Part shown: one piece after another, positions 11,579-22,863 of the stretch | Layout of the letters: each line of letters begins with the position of its first letter | How positions within the stretch are numbered: position 1 is the first letter of the stretch | NCBI GenBank assembly: GCA_003194525.1 | Contig: NBIV01000021.1 | Span: 372,001-436,000 of the forward strand | Reading direction: 5' to 3' | Origin: Gracilariopsis chorda | Lineage: Eukaryota; Rhodophyta; Florideophyceae; Gracilariales; Gracilariaceae | Length of the DNA stretch: 64,000 nt | Program-made: the position numbers and the translations under genes | The notes under the pieces: generated by a model | Told to the model about the DNA's origin: nothing | Database searches by the model: none | The model's input: only the letters and a program-made list of their open reading frames with translations

Positions 11579-12200
11579 TTGCGTCCCTTGGAAGTGTCAT
11601 TGAAGCATTCTTTTGAGCTCAAAGATAATAACCCAATCCACTACCTTGCAAGGCGCCTCTCACTACGCCATAACGACCTCGTCAATGCAGAAATTGATAA
11701 TATGTTGAAGACACGTACCGTTAGGCCCGCCACCTCAGCATGGTCCTTCCCGATCGTCATAGCCAGTAAGAAAGATGGCAATCCACGATTGTGTGTGGAC
11801 TACCGAACGCTCAATGCCAGGATGTAGGCTGATAGATGACCTCTATCAAATAATGAAGAGATATTTGACGACCTAGCGGGAGCCAACATCTTCATCACAC
11901 TAGACCGTTTTTCCGGATATTGGCAGGTCCGGTTATCGGTGGATTGTAAGGACGCCACCACCTCTGTTTATAGATTTGAAACGTACAAGTTCGAAATAAT
12001 GCCGTTCGGTCGTATGAACGGGCCAGCTACATTTCAGCGGATGATGGATGTTGTCCTTAGAGGATTGAAGTAGATGTGTCGTGATATATTCGAAATTTAT
12101 AGACGACCATCTGACACATTGTTAAATTGTGTTCGATCGCATCTGAAACAATGGTTTGAATTTGAAAGTGGCAAAGAATAGTTCCGCCCAGTCCAGATTC
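11579..12200 (+). pseudogene. reverse transcriptase of the gypsy element (broken)
   Basis: The N-terminal part has WSFPIVIASKKDG followed by LCVDYRTLNA. A stop at 11825 and a frameshift precede the motif around FITLDRFSGYWQV (catalytic Asp). KFEIMPFG and NGPATFQRMM follow, and FIDD takes the place of the usual YVDD near 12,100. These are reverse-transcriptase motifs in the correct order, spread over several frames. Confidence 0.8.
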
Positions 12201-12218
12201 AAGCTATAAAAGCACATT

Positions 12219-12809
12219 GTGGACAAAAAAGGAGTTCATGTAGATTTAGAGAAAATCGTGGCCATACAGAAGGCCCCAAGCTCCTCGTCGAAAACGGAAC
12301 TTCGAAGCTTTTTTGGCCTATTGAGGTACTACGGAAGATTCATTCCAAATTTTTTGGAAGTGTCAGCCATTCTCCATGAACCCAAATCGTCGAAGAAGCA
12401 GCGGAAGTGGACCCTGGAGATGCAAGATGCATATAACCATCTTAAGAACAAAATCACGTCACCACCTGTACTTTCATTCCCAGACGTCAGTCGACCTTTA
12501 ATTGTAGAGACGGATGCCTCATCGATATCACTAGGCATAGTACTTTCACAAGAGAAATGAAATTGGAAGATCCACCCTATTCAGTATGCCATCTGCACTA
12601 TGAACAAGGCTGAAAGACGGTATTCTGCATGTGAAAGGGAAGCTATAGCAGTAGTCTTTGCTCTTAAGACGTTTAGGGTGTATCGCTTGTCATCAATGCC
12701 CTTCAAACTAATCACTGATCATCAGGCGTTACAGTACGCTTTTCGAAAGAAAGATATCCACAGTAGACTAACCAGGTGGATGGGATTTTTGGTCGAGTAT
12801 GAATTTTAA
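12219..12809 (+). pseudogene. RT connection and RNase H of the gypsy element
   Basis: FFGLLRYYGRFIPNF marks the RT thumb/connection. VETDASSISLGIVLSQE holds the first RNase H acidic residue, then YSACEREAIAVVFAL (Glu) and LITDHQAL (Asp). A TGA at 12558 breaks the frame between the first Asp and the Glu block. Confidence 0.75.
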
Positions 12810-12878
12810 AATTCAATCCTGAGCCGGTAGCAGCAATCAGGCCGCGGACAACTTTCTAGAATCGACATACCGGAAACG

Positions 12879-14136
12879 ATGACAGAGAGAGAATTGAGTC
12901 TGGTCGTACAGAATATCACGCTAGAAAACGACCTTGAAGGCGAGTTGGTGGCTACAAAAAGATTTCTTTCCACCGTGGATATAGGAATTGAAGATTCAAA
13001 ACGAAAACGCACAATTAAAAGGAACGCAAAAGGATTCATTGTTTGGAATGGAAGGCTCATGAGGAGAACATCAAAGGGATTGCGATCGATCCCCTCGCAA
13101 AATGACAGAAAAGTGATCTTAAAAGCCTTTCACGACAACATCGGTCATTGGGGTATAGACTCTACCAAAAGTTTCTTATTATAAAGGTACTGGTGGCCGA
13201 AGATATATCGTGACATCTTGGACTATGTGAAGAGCTGCAACGGGTGCCAACGAGTGGTATGCATTCCGGCGTATAAAACTGGTCTCAAGTTTCCCTTAAC
13301 TGGGCTCTTTCATGTGTTTTCGATCGATTCTGCAGGACCATTGGCTACATCTCCGAACGGAAATCGATTTATACTAGTATTTGTGGAAAACGTGACGTGA
13401 TGGAAGATTGGTCCAGCCACTAGAACGGGTACGACCCAAGTACTTATGAAATGCATACGTGAAGAGGTAATACAGCCATTTGGTCTCCCCAGGCTCATAA
13501 TATCTGATAATGAAACCTGCTTCCGAGCTAAAGCACTGATCGAATTCATGAGAGAAAAGAGATCACGTGTAAAAAGGTACTCGCTTATGCATCCATGCCA
13601 AATGGGAGAGCAGAACGGATGATTGGTACCCTCAATAGTGCGATAGCCAAAGATTCTATCCAAAAAATGAGAAATCGGACTTAGTTCTGTCAAGAGTGCT
13701 TTACGGATATCGAAGACGCCGAATGGTAGATGGGAAGTCCCCATTTGAGCTACTATATGACACAGCACCACGAATGAACAACCACGAGCCCGCGCACTTG
13801 TTGATCACTACAGCAGTATCCACAAAAGACTAGAGCTAATTGACGTAGAAAAAGGTAGAGCAACTCGTGCCCTACGCCAGCAAGAAATTCAGCGTGACGA
13901 AATCAGAGTAATCGGCTTCAACGTTGGTGACGAATTGCTCGTAGCAAAATGACAAGCACTCAACGCCAAGAAGAAATGGGCTCCCTTTGAGTCCAGGTTC
14001 TACGGCCACTGCCAAGTAAAAAGTGCATCGCACCCACCCTATGTTCTAAGTAGCCCGCATAGAAGGGTGTCCCGAAAACTTATACATGGCAGAAGGCTGG
14101 TATTGTACTATCGACGTCCTGCTCATCTGCAGGAGT
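12879..14136 (+). pseudogene. integrase of the gypsy element (broken)
   Basis: The zinc-binding HHCC region is seen as FHDNIGHWG ... YVKSCNGCQR (13,120-13,260). The catalytic core includes VFSIDSAGPLA and LIISDNETCF, giving the first two acidic residues. Downstream, VGDELLVAK and FYGHCQVKSASHPPYVLS look like the C-terminal chromovirus-type GPY/F region. Several stops (for example 13,182 and 13,399) make it inactive. Confidence 0.75.
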
Positions 14137-14314
14137 AGATTGTACAAGCAACTGTGATAGGAATCAATGCGTACAACTTAGGATATTATAGTAGCTGCTA
14201 AGAAGAATGATTATCCGCAGCTACCTGCGTTTATTTTTGCGAATAGAAACGATGCGTAGTATCAACCGAAAAGCTAGTTCGGAAGCAGTTCATCAATTTC
14301 CGCTTTCAATCTCA

Positions 14315-16294
14315 TCATGAGGCAAGTCCTTGATGGAACTTTCGCCTGAGTCTTTGCGATAAGCCCATACATGACGACCGTCCAAGAACTGAACAGGATG
14401 GAAACTCAGCAAGAGCTCGGCCACCTAGTTTAGTGGCAAAAGACATGACTTGGCGAACATTCTTCTCTCCGACCAGGATAGGTATCATTACGGCATGAAA
14501 TCGAGGATCTACTCCCTTCCGATCGACGAGGCGAGACCTACTAGAATGTCTTGGAGGACCTTTCTCAGCCGCACGGTAAACTGGATCAGATTCGATTATC
14601 ACACGAATCTTGCCCAAAGTAGCCCGAAGAAGAGCAGCGTAGGCTCTGAAAAGGTCCTGCTCATGATTATAACCTGGTCGAGTAGTTCTGGTTGGTGCCG
14701 TCCGTGAGGCCCCACGACCTATCAGAGGTACGATACCAATAGCACTGCAACCTTTCTAGACATGCTTGCCTCTACCGACGGACGTGTGGGGATCTTCAAC
14801 CCCCCGGAAACGAGTATAGCGTTCCCTTAACTCCGGAAAACGGCAGTCAAAGCCAAATTCCATCACAGGATTGACTCATGATTGAAATAACTTATCTAAG
14901 CGAACGGATAACTTCAGGGAAGAAAAAGAGTAACGCAATCATCTCCAGAACAGCTCTTATACAGAAGAGCCTTGCAAAGCGAGTGAATACCCCTTTGTAG
15001 TTATGTCTACACCGGAGAAAAGCCTCACGAAGACAAGATGTATGCACAGAAAGAAGAATCATTTATTGGGCTGGAAGGAACTCCATACGCATAGGAACTA
15101 TGAGGACAATTCACCTAGTCTTGGGGACCCTTGGGACAAAGCTAACGGACCTCAATAATCTTGGAACACCGGGGATGACCCTCAGCCACTAAGAAGCGGG
15201 AATCCTTACAGAGTCGCAAGTGATGGCGCTCTGCACTATCCAGTATCATTCGGAGACGTCCATGGACCGCGACCAAATGGTTAAAGCGGGATAAAGCATG
15301 ACGGCTATCATATACGATACGAACGAGGTAGTAACTAGAAGTTACGGCATCCCAGGCGGAGAAACTCTGAAGCTCAATAGATGTTTTTCGAAGCTCGACC
15401 TTAAAAAGTAGCCTCGTCACGAAAGAGCTCATCTCCCGCAGACTGGCGAATGTAGTAGCAGTCGTCTCGAACTACTCGGACAGCCTTTTAGCATCCTCTC
15501 AGCCACATGTCGCATCTATGATATTCAAGAGGGCAGCTTGCATACACTCGCCATTGTTACTGCAAGCGTAAATGCGACGCTCGTCTCGTACGCTGAACTC
15601 CAGCAATCAAGTATCCAACGGGCGCGCCCCTGAGCCTTGAGAGATGGAAACAGCGAGCCCGGGATTCGCTTTGCACCATTCGATTATCAAACTACGATAG
15701 TCTCTACCATCGATATCAGCGCCAGACCAGGGAGCAACAGGCGGACTAGGCGTATGTCCAGCCTTCACAAGACTCTTTGCGGCGGTCTTCATCGGCGCAA
15801 TACGAAACGCCGTGAAGTAGAGTCGTGTCAAACATCTGCAGGGCCCATATGTCGATCCCTTGAAATCCGGAGAGTCCCACTTGTCTTCCACTTGCTCCTC
15901 TAAACTGTCCCTCAAAGAAGAGTATGCGGTATACTTCCCATCTGGAGTGGCGTGAGCTGGATCTCCCAGAGTTGGATATTGAGGGAGCGTCGTCGGCGTG
16001 CGCTGAAGAAGCGCCAGCTTTAGAAGTAGCAGACCTTTCTCAAGGGGATCGATTATCAGAGGCATCAGAGTGATGCTACCCATGTTCTTGATGGGCGACA
16101 CGAGAAGTTAAAGCTGGCACGGAGCGTAGCCGCGGCGGGATCGGCAGATTTTTCTCCCCAGCAAACGATTTTCTGGGAGCTTTTTGTCCTTGAGGACTCG
16201 GTTTGTGTCGAGTTAACCGTTATGATATCGATTCGCTAGGTCCTTGTTGTCTGCGTTGTTGCTTGCGTCCAGCATTTTTGCCACCTTTTTCCAT
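14315..16294 (-). pseudogene. antisense coding region between pol and the 3' LTR, unknown product
   Basis: Read on the minus strand from ATG 16294, the sequence begins with a very basic arm (MEKGGKNAGRKQQRRQQ). After one TGA/TAA and a frameshift it continues as long protein-like stretches at 16101-15607 and, in the same frame, 15606-15142 with three internal stops. A further minus frame is open from about 14756 to 14315. Together they cover about 660 codons and nearly fill the gap between integrase and the LTR. A short NNGECMQAAL block resembles a cysteine-protease active-site neighbourhood, but I cannot assign a family. A basic-arm nucleocapsid, an accessory antisense retroelement protein or a captured host gene are all possible. 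Confidence 0.4.
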
Positions 16295-16560
16295 AGTTTC
16301 TCTCCCTACTGGAACACTTATCCCTCTTCTACAATGTTAGTGTAGATCGATTTTGGAGCGTGAGGGTCGCAGGAAGATATTCGCAATGGGCTCTGCCTAA
16401 TGGTGTGGTTCATTTTTGGCTTAGTACCTAGTCACGCTAGAAGCGTTTTCGGTGTGGTCTGGTATTCGCTTGCGCCTAAAAGTTGCTAAGCGGTAGAGCA
16501 CGGAGCTTGGAGGGAAGGCCTGCTATATAATTTTGAAATGCCGCCCGGTGTGGTGGTTTG

Positions 16561-16571
16561 AACAGGGAATG
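16561..16571 (+). promoter_or_regulatory. weak polypurine-tract-like run before the 3' LTR
   Basis: AACAGGGAATG directly precedes the TG of the 3' LTR. It is mostly purine, in the position expected for plus-strand priming, but interrupted, so the call is weak. Confidence 0.35.
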
Positions 16572-16839
16572 TGTCGTGTGCCTGTGGTGCACACGAGTTG
16601 GTTTGATATGTTTTTTTCTTATTTGTACCTTTTCTTATTGGGCGCTGCCCAGCTTCCAGCGTGGAAGCTGAGTATAGTGCCCACATAAATGTGCACCTCT
16701 CATGCTTGCAGATTCACCGCTTGGGAGGGAGGAACCAAGCACCTTGCACACCCGAAAACTTGGTGGCTCCTTCGTTTGCATTGCCTCTACCTTCTGCTAA
16801 ACAACGCGCACCCCTGACATCGTCTTTCCTTTCGCAACA
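16572..16839 (+). repeat. 3' LTR of the gypsy element
   Basis: 268 bp, begins TGTCGTGTGCC and ends TTCGCAACA. It is followed at once by ATGAC, the duplicate of the 5 bp in front of the 5' LTR. Confidence 0.85.
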
Positions 16840-16844
16840 ATGAC

Positions 16845-18440
16845 CTCTGATGACCACCCCAGCCCGGAATCTCTGTTTGTATGAGCAGATATGACTTCTC
16901 GTCTCAGTCCTAAGACGTTTTTCATGGAAGGTATTCTACTTCTGAGATACACAAGCCGTCGCTTTCATTTAATGCAACTTGCTCGTTCTAAGTGTACGTT
17001 TGAAGTATCACATGTCCTTGGTTCTGTTTTATGGAATAGGTTCCTACCATTCTTGCTAGATGGTTCAACATCAAAACATTTCTTGTGGAACTTGGGCTTT
17101 TCGTCATACTAGGGCTATCAACTCTACCGTTTTCAATGTGAGTGAGAAATTATTTCGTGAATGGGTGTGGGTTTTGTAAATTTAATTGTTAGACTTCGTT
17201 TTCTACGTTGGCTCAAATCATTGGACCATAAAGATGTTTTTGTTTACTAGCCAGTGATAGGTAAAAAGGAGCGCGCGATTTGAAGGGCAACAGATGCTTG
17301 GTTGTCGGGTTTCGTGTGATGGCATTGATTGTCACATTCAACAACCAAGTCTAGTTTGTAGCAAACGGTTTTATTATAAGTTTAAAGTTGCAGGCCCTCC
17401 TTACGAGGTTTCTGTATCTAGTGAAAAGTGACACATTTTTTGGATCAAGGGCGGTTTTTCACCTGGAGGTTTTCCAGATCTCAAGGTTTTTAGGCGCAAT
17501 CTAAAATTGTGTTTAGAAGAGCGTGAGACGGTTATTGCTAACAACGGCGATTCAGATCTTAAGTGCATTAACAATTCTGATGTTAACGGAGTTTGTAAGG
17601 AATATCATGCCATAATGTTAGCACACGATGAGACTCTGAGTAAGAGACTGAAACGTTTTCTTGTACTGAGACAATATTTTAGGATTCCCCTTGGTCAGCA
17701 TTGGATATTTTTTCATGCAGTGGGTTATAGTGTTCAGCTAGCTATCGAAACTGATGAGCCACTATTCGAAATCTGATTTATCAGAAAAACCAATACTCCA
17801 CTTTGAACTGATAGAGTGAAAGTCCCAGACTTGATATCTTTCGAAATTCACTAACAAAACTTAGAGTGGAACGGTACTCTATTTTAGCTAATTGTTCAAC
17901 ACATTGCAGAAATGCTTCTCATAATTTTACTGCGTGTTTACCGTGATTCCCGGGGTATTTCTATGTCAGCTCCGTCAAAAAGATACACCTGGAAATACAC
18001 TGCCACCGCCCCGTTTTTAATGCAATTCTGCAATCAGTCGCCCAACGAGAGAATTTTGTAGATTGTTTTGCCATCATTGAGCCAAATCCTTCGCCAGTCC
18101 TGACAGTTCAATCTGTGCCCACAAGCGCCAACTAGCTACTCAGTAGGTTGACAGCACTTTCTTTACTTGGTATGGATGTGTTGCAGACCTTCGTGGAATA
18201 AAAACTGGCCCACTGAGTGACTTGTACTTAGCTGTCAGAGGGGCTTGATTGGAGCATATCTGCCTGTTTAGAAAACCGGAATCAAGTAAACAATTTTATG
18301 ATTTGGTCTTTTTGTGCTTGCCCCACCGGGATCTTTTTGAACCAAAACATTTGGGTCGTTCTACCGAGTGCTCTCGATTAGATACTGGTCAACGGTGAAA
18401 AAGAGAAAATCATCGAATCAAGACAGCGCCTCCTATTGGC
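16845..18440. other. spacer with one short unassigned open frame
   Basis: The only frame worth noting is 17507-17776 (+, 89 codons), which I do not recognise. The rest shows no domain or repeat that I can identify. Confidence 0.35.
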
Positions 18441-18441
18441 T

Positions 18442-18981
18442 CTATCTATCTCTTTCAGCTAAACACTCTTGCCAAATGCACACTGAATCCCTGTGCAGGC
18501 TTTCTTCTCGAAGCCCCAAACACCTTCCTTCTCTACTCCCAATGGAAACCGAGTCCATAGCACTAGCCCAGGCTGATGGAACCCTACTGAAGAATACACA
18601 AACCTCCTCAGTTGCATCTAGAACAAACCCAAAATCAACTGCCACTGCAGTTTGCAGCTCATCCCTCACCATTCTAGTATTGTTGGTCAAAGAACCGGAG
18701 GCAGAAGCCAGACACCGCCCCGTCTTCTCATGGTCCGAGTACACAACGATTTCTCAAGCTTGCGCTGCAATTTCTGAAATCGCTTTCATTGGTGCGTGCT
18801 CCGCCGAACAAAAAGGTAAGATAAATGTTAAGAACCGTGACGCAATGGTTGAAGATGGTGGGAAGTCGATGGTGATGATTCGAGTTGACGTTCGGAGCAT
18901 CCATCGGGGTTTATACAGATGGTCTAGCGCAGTTCTATCAGTGCCCCTAGTCAATGATAAATCGTCTGAGTTTAAAGGCAT
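18442..18981 (-). pseudogene. possible retroelement RNase H-like remnant
   Basis: On the minus strand one frame is open from 18981 to 18442 except for a single TGA at 18754. It reads CSAEHAPMKAISEIA, then EIVVYSDHEKTGR, and later VPSAWASAMDSVS. This recalls the Glu and Asp blocks and the closing motif of an RNase H domain. The overlapping + frame (18368-19045, 225 codons) is longer but less protein-like. The assignment is tentative. Confidence 0.25.
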
Positions 18982-20059
18982 TATCCTTGGTCTTCTCGTT
19001 GGCCTCCATATGTGGGCGCTTTACTGGGTTCAATGCCACATCTAGCCGTTTCATGACTTGGGGAACACCCCAGCTCATGACGTGTTCTTGGACTTGGCAG
19101 GTATCAGCAACAGACAGGGTCTTGATGATCTGGCACGAACCCAGGGTGCTCATGATGACTTGGAACAGATATTTCGGCAACCTCCCATAACCGTTTGATC
19201 CTTGCTGTACCGTGTGAAGTGTGTCTCAACTTTATAAGTAGTCAGCGACGTGTATTTAGGAGCCAAATTTGTCGACGTGGTCGGTCAGGGATTTTCTGAC
19301 ATAAGCATGTTGTCGTGTCATACTGACATTATGTCACAGATGATTACAACTCGGCTTTGAGGCCAGGTAGACATGTCAAATAGGTAACCGATCTCTTCAG
19401 GAGATCGACTAGAATAAAAGTAGAAAAAGAAGAAACGTTAGAACTGATGCTGGAGCCAACTGTACTCAAACAAAGGTAAAATAGGAACTACATCTAACAG
19501 AACTCTCCCCTAACAGTGGAGTCGCCCCGAATCGTAACTAATCATAACCAAAATATACGTAGACTCACAGAAACCCAGATTGTGGAGGAACTGGAAGCAG
19601 ATCTCGTTGAGATTGAGGTTCCAGGGTGAGTGGGACTTGCCTTTCACACTCCAAGTGGTTCACGATGTCACCAATTGTCTCCGTAAAACTTCCTTCACCA
19701 ATGAGGTGTCCGTAACGTGCGACCATGTACTAGAAAAAATGCATTTCAAGTGCATTGGTCAAAATCGTCAGAATTCTGCCATCGTAGTTAAAGAAAATTC
19801 GGTGCTGAAGTATGTCGTTGTCGTCGATGTAGAAAGTTGCAAGATGTTTGGGCGAATGAAAAGTGTATATGGCAGGCTGCCCAGCAAAGGCGTAGCCTAT
19901 TTGATTCGATGCCAGTGATTTCACTGATCCAGTTATATAGTGATCTTTCACCGAGGTTGATATTGTTATAGAACTCTCTTGCGCATTGATTATCAGGGTT
20001 CTGACTCACAATTAGGGTTGGTGGATACTGGGATGCTTCATTTCTTCTCGGTAGGATTC

Positions 20060-21440
20060 CGTTCGTCTTCTCATACTACTGTAGAAGGGCTTTGCAGTTC
20101 GTTTGGTGTTTCTCTTTCATCCAAGTGTTCTCATGACTTGGATATCGGAGCCATTTGACGAGAAATTAAAATCGTCTGGCTTTTTTCCTGTGGTTGACAA
20201 TTCATTCTACTCCACACTCATCTGTTCCATCCTTCAATTCAATTGGATTTGAATGTGCTGGCTCGAAGTGAATTGACTGGTCATCTCGGTAACTTTTGAG
20301 AACATTAGCTTGGAACAAATCGTACATTTTTGACTTCAGTGTATGGCATACGTCTAGACGAAATGTTACTGGGCCAAATTTTTCTGTCATGTTCAATAGA
20401 CCACAGTATCAGATTCGTAGCTTGCACTTCTTCCCAATGTGTTCCATGTTGAGGTTCTTTGTAGGAAGCATGACTTTATGTCCAATTTTCAATGTACAGA
20501 GAGATCGATTCTTGTCAGTGTATGACTTAAAGTAACGATTCTGCCTTTCAATCTTTGTTTTTGCTTCTTTTACTGCCTGCTTCATGCTTTGTAAGAACTT
20601 GAGACCTGCATCATTTTCTAAGATGAGAGTATCGAGCGGTAGTACTCTTGGGTGATGCCCATACGTTAGGAAGAATGGTGTAAACTACGTAGTTGAGTTC
20701 TCTGAAGAGTTGTATGCTACTTTGAACTCTATGGGGTGCTCATACCAAATGAATTGCTTGAGATTGACGTATGCTCTAACCATTTCTTTGACTCTCGTGT
20801 TTATTACCTCGTTTTAACCATCTATTCGTGGAGGATATGCTTTTCAAGTCCTTATCTTAGTTCCAACGAGACGAAATGGTTCTTTCCAAACGTTCCCCAT
20901 AAAATCCTGTCCCTGTCGGATATAATAACTTTGGAAAGCCCATGATGTCTTTATATGTGTTCAAAATAGATTTTTCCACTCTGAACTGCAGTGGCATCTG
21001 ATGTGGTTGGAATAATTCTGAACAACTTGGATAGGTGATATACTACTACGTACGATGCACTCTTCCCATACTTCGTTTTGGAAAGCGGTGTGATGTAGTC
21101 CATTGTAATTTGTGCCCCCTTAGTTTTCGGCGGAGGTAGTGGTTGTAGCTGTTCGTGTGGCTTTGTGGTTTGTGATTTCGTTTTTTGACATTTCAGAAAT
21201 GAGTTTACATATTATTTAATCGTTCGGCGTAACGATTTCCAGTACTATAGCCTGTGAATCTTTTTGTTTGTCTTTCTTAATGCTAGATGTCCAGATAAAA
21301 GTTGATCGTGGTGGTCTCGTAGTATTTTCATTCGTACTTGGCCTTTCGGTACGGAGAGTTGTCTCTCTTTATAACCTGATGGTTTTAACGAGTACCAGGC
21401 TACGGCGGATCTGTTGACCAAAGAAATAAAGAACATAAAG
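20060..21440 (-). pseudogene. chromovirus integrase and chromodomain remnant
   Basis: The minus strand carries an integrase zinc-binding piece (DHHDQLLSGHLALRKT, 21,310). Core fragments follow (DYITPLSKTKYGKSAS; KVIISDRDRI), then an integrase C-terminal strand (KFGPVTFRLDV ... DLFQANVLKSY, 20,396-20,280). A chromodomain-like end (EIVNHRKKARRF; FLVKWLRYPSHENTW) lies between about 20,215 and 20,060. Chromodomain-bearing gypsy elements use this module to target heterochromatin. Many stops are present and the gag to RNase H part is missing upstream. Confidence 0.65.
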
Positions 21441-21730
21441 AGTGAGTTTTGCCAGTATTGGGGGCGGGTTTACTTGGTACTGCGACTTCAGAGTCTTATA
21501 TAGCCCCTCTAGTTCGCACTATCACTACAAAAAACTCTACACCACTAAGTGGGGACACCCAATACTACCAATCATAATCAAACATCTAACCTACCTAAGG
21601 ACTGCTCTGACAACGAGCAAGTTGACCCCTTAGAATACATCAATAAACGCATATTTATTTCCCTCCAAACAACCAGCCATTGGTAATCAAAGGATTTGCC
21701 CTACTGGCGCAAATCGGTCGAACACGTGTA

Positions 21731-22078
21731 TCATCTGTCACTCTCCACAGCCTCAACTTCTATCAGCCCCGTCGATCCCGTCTCACACGTGGATATCTCT
21801 GACGGCCAGCGAACAGGCAAATCCTTACTGCATCCAATCACGCGGTAGTCTTCCAATTCTGTGTACACGGTGTCGGTTTTTGGGCCAATGGAGCACAAAC
21901 TCTCTTCCAAAAAAAACCAATTGACATTGCCACGGTGCATATCAGTGTGCTTCAATGCAGCCTGTATGATGCACAATTTTTCCAATAATATGACCAAGCG
22001 AGGTAGAATAGCATCCTTACAATCACGCAAACGGCATAGTTGTAGGTAGCAAACCTCTGTTTGGGAAATATCGGCCAT
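21731..22078 (-). CDS. short protein-kinase-like fragment
   Basis: An intact 115-codon frame begins at ATG 22078. It contains ALKHTDMHRGNVNW, which resembles the kinase catalytic loop (HRDxxxxN with His-Arg changed to His-Thr). YRVIGCSKDLPVRWPSE follows, resembling the LPVRWMAPE activation-segment end of tyrosine-like kinases. The intervening DFG segment and both lobes are missing, so it cannot be an active kinase. It is probably a fragment of a host kinase gene, perhaps carried by a nearby element. The likeness rests on two motifs only. Confidence 0.35.
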   Translation of the reverse strand: MADISQTEVCYLQLCRLRDCKDAILPRLVILLEKLCIIQAALKHTDMHRGNVNWFFLEESLCSIGPKTDTVYTELEDYRVIGCSKDLPVRWPSEISTCETGSTGLIEVEAVESDR

Positions 22079-22266
22079 GGTATTAGAAAATAGTTGAAAA
22101 GAAGACGTAGAGTAAAATACGTTGTAGGGAGCTGCTTGGAAAAAAGGTTTCTGCGACTTTAAGGTACGCTCTAGAATAAATACACAATCTTCAGCACATT
22201 AGAAAATAGGTAAAATAGAAAAGTAACCTATTCAAACAACAAAATAAATTACGTATAGTACAACCT

Positions 22267-22538
22267 ACGTATACCCTTCTAACAAAAATAGTTATAGTTT
22301 ACGTAGCGCATACGTATGCTGCGCAATACTTCAAACGTATACCATTCTATCAAAAATAGTTATAGTTTACGTAGCGCATACGTAGGCGGCGCAGTACTGC
22401 AAACGTATACCCTTCTAACAAAAATAGTTATAGTTTACATAGCGCATACGTAAGCGGCGCAGTATTGCAAACGTATACCCTTCTAACAAAAATAGTTTTA
22501 ATCTATGTAGTGCATAAGTAGGCCATACAGTTCTAGAA
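22267..22538. repeat. 68-bp tandem repeat, four copies
   Basis: Units start at 22267, 22335, 22403 and 22471, each with ACGTATACC, a TAGTTATAGTTTACGTAG segment and GCGCATACGTA. The last copy is more diverged. Each unit contains TACGTA on both sides of a short GCGCA spacer, so it can form a small hairpin. It lies about 330 bp before the first Helitron-type reading frame. Confidence 0.85.
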
Positions 22539-22863
22539 AGGTAGAACGCTGTAACAAGAATAAGAACAAACTATAAGTTGCATACGTAGGTAAATCGTAC
22601 TCCATATGTATTGACGTCTGAAACCAAGACCGAATAAGAATGCAATGCATATGTAATTAGCAAAATACTACGAATGTAAACTATCCAGGTACTGATGGTG
22701 TCAGGAACATCTTGAGACAATGAAGACAAAATCTATACGTACATGTCAGGGGGGAAACTATTGTGCAACACCAGTTCTCTACTTAAGGGGCAGAGACGGT
22801 ACATGTTCCATCGAAAGGTGATTACCAAATCTCTCAACCTCTCTGTGGTTCTCTCAGTCCGAC

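Larger units (their letters stand above)
9198..16839 (+). mobile_element. Ty3/gypsy LTR retrotransposon, complete structure but decayed
   Basis: The element is 7,642 bp with two TG...CA long terminal repeats and a perfect 5-bp target duplication, ATGAC, at 9193-9197 and 16840-16844. Inside, the order is gag with two zinc knuckles, aspartic protease, reverse transcriptase, RNase H and integrase, which is the Ty3/gypsy order. Every domain is broken by stops or frameshifts. The two LTRs differ at many positions, so the insertion is old. About 2.4 kb between the end of integrase and the 3' LTR is unusual and carries an antisense reading frame. Confidence 0.9.

Noticed and set aside
18368-19045. 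225-codon + frame as a real gene
   Set aside because: No domain or start context, and the minus strand of the same stretch is more protein-like (RNase H-type motifs).
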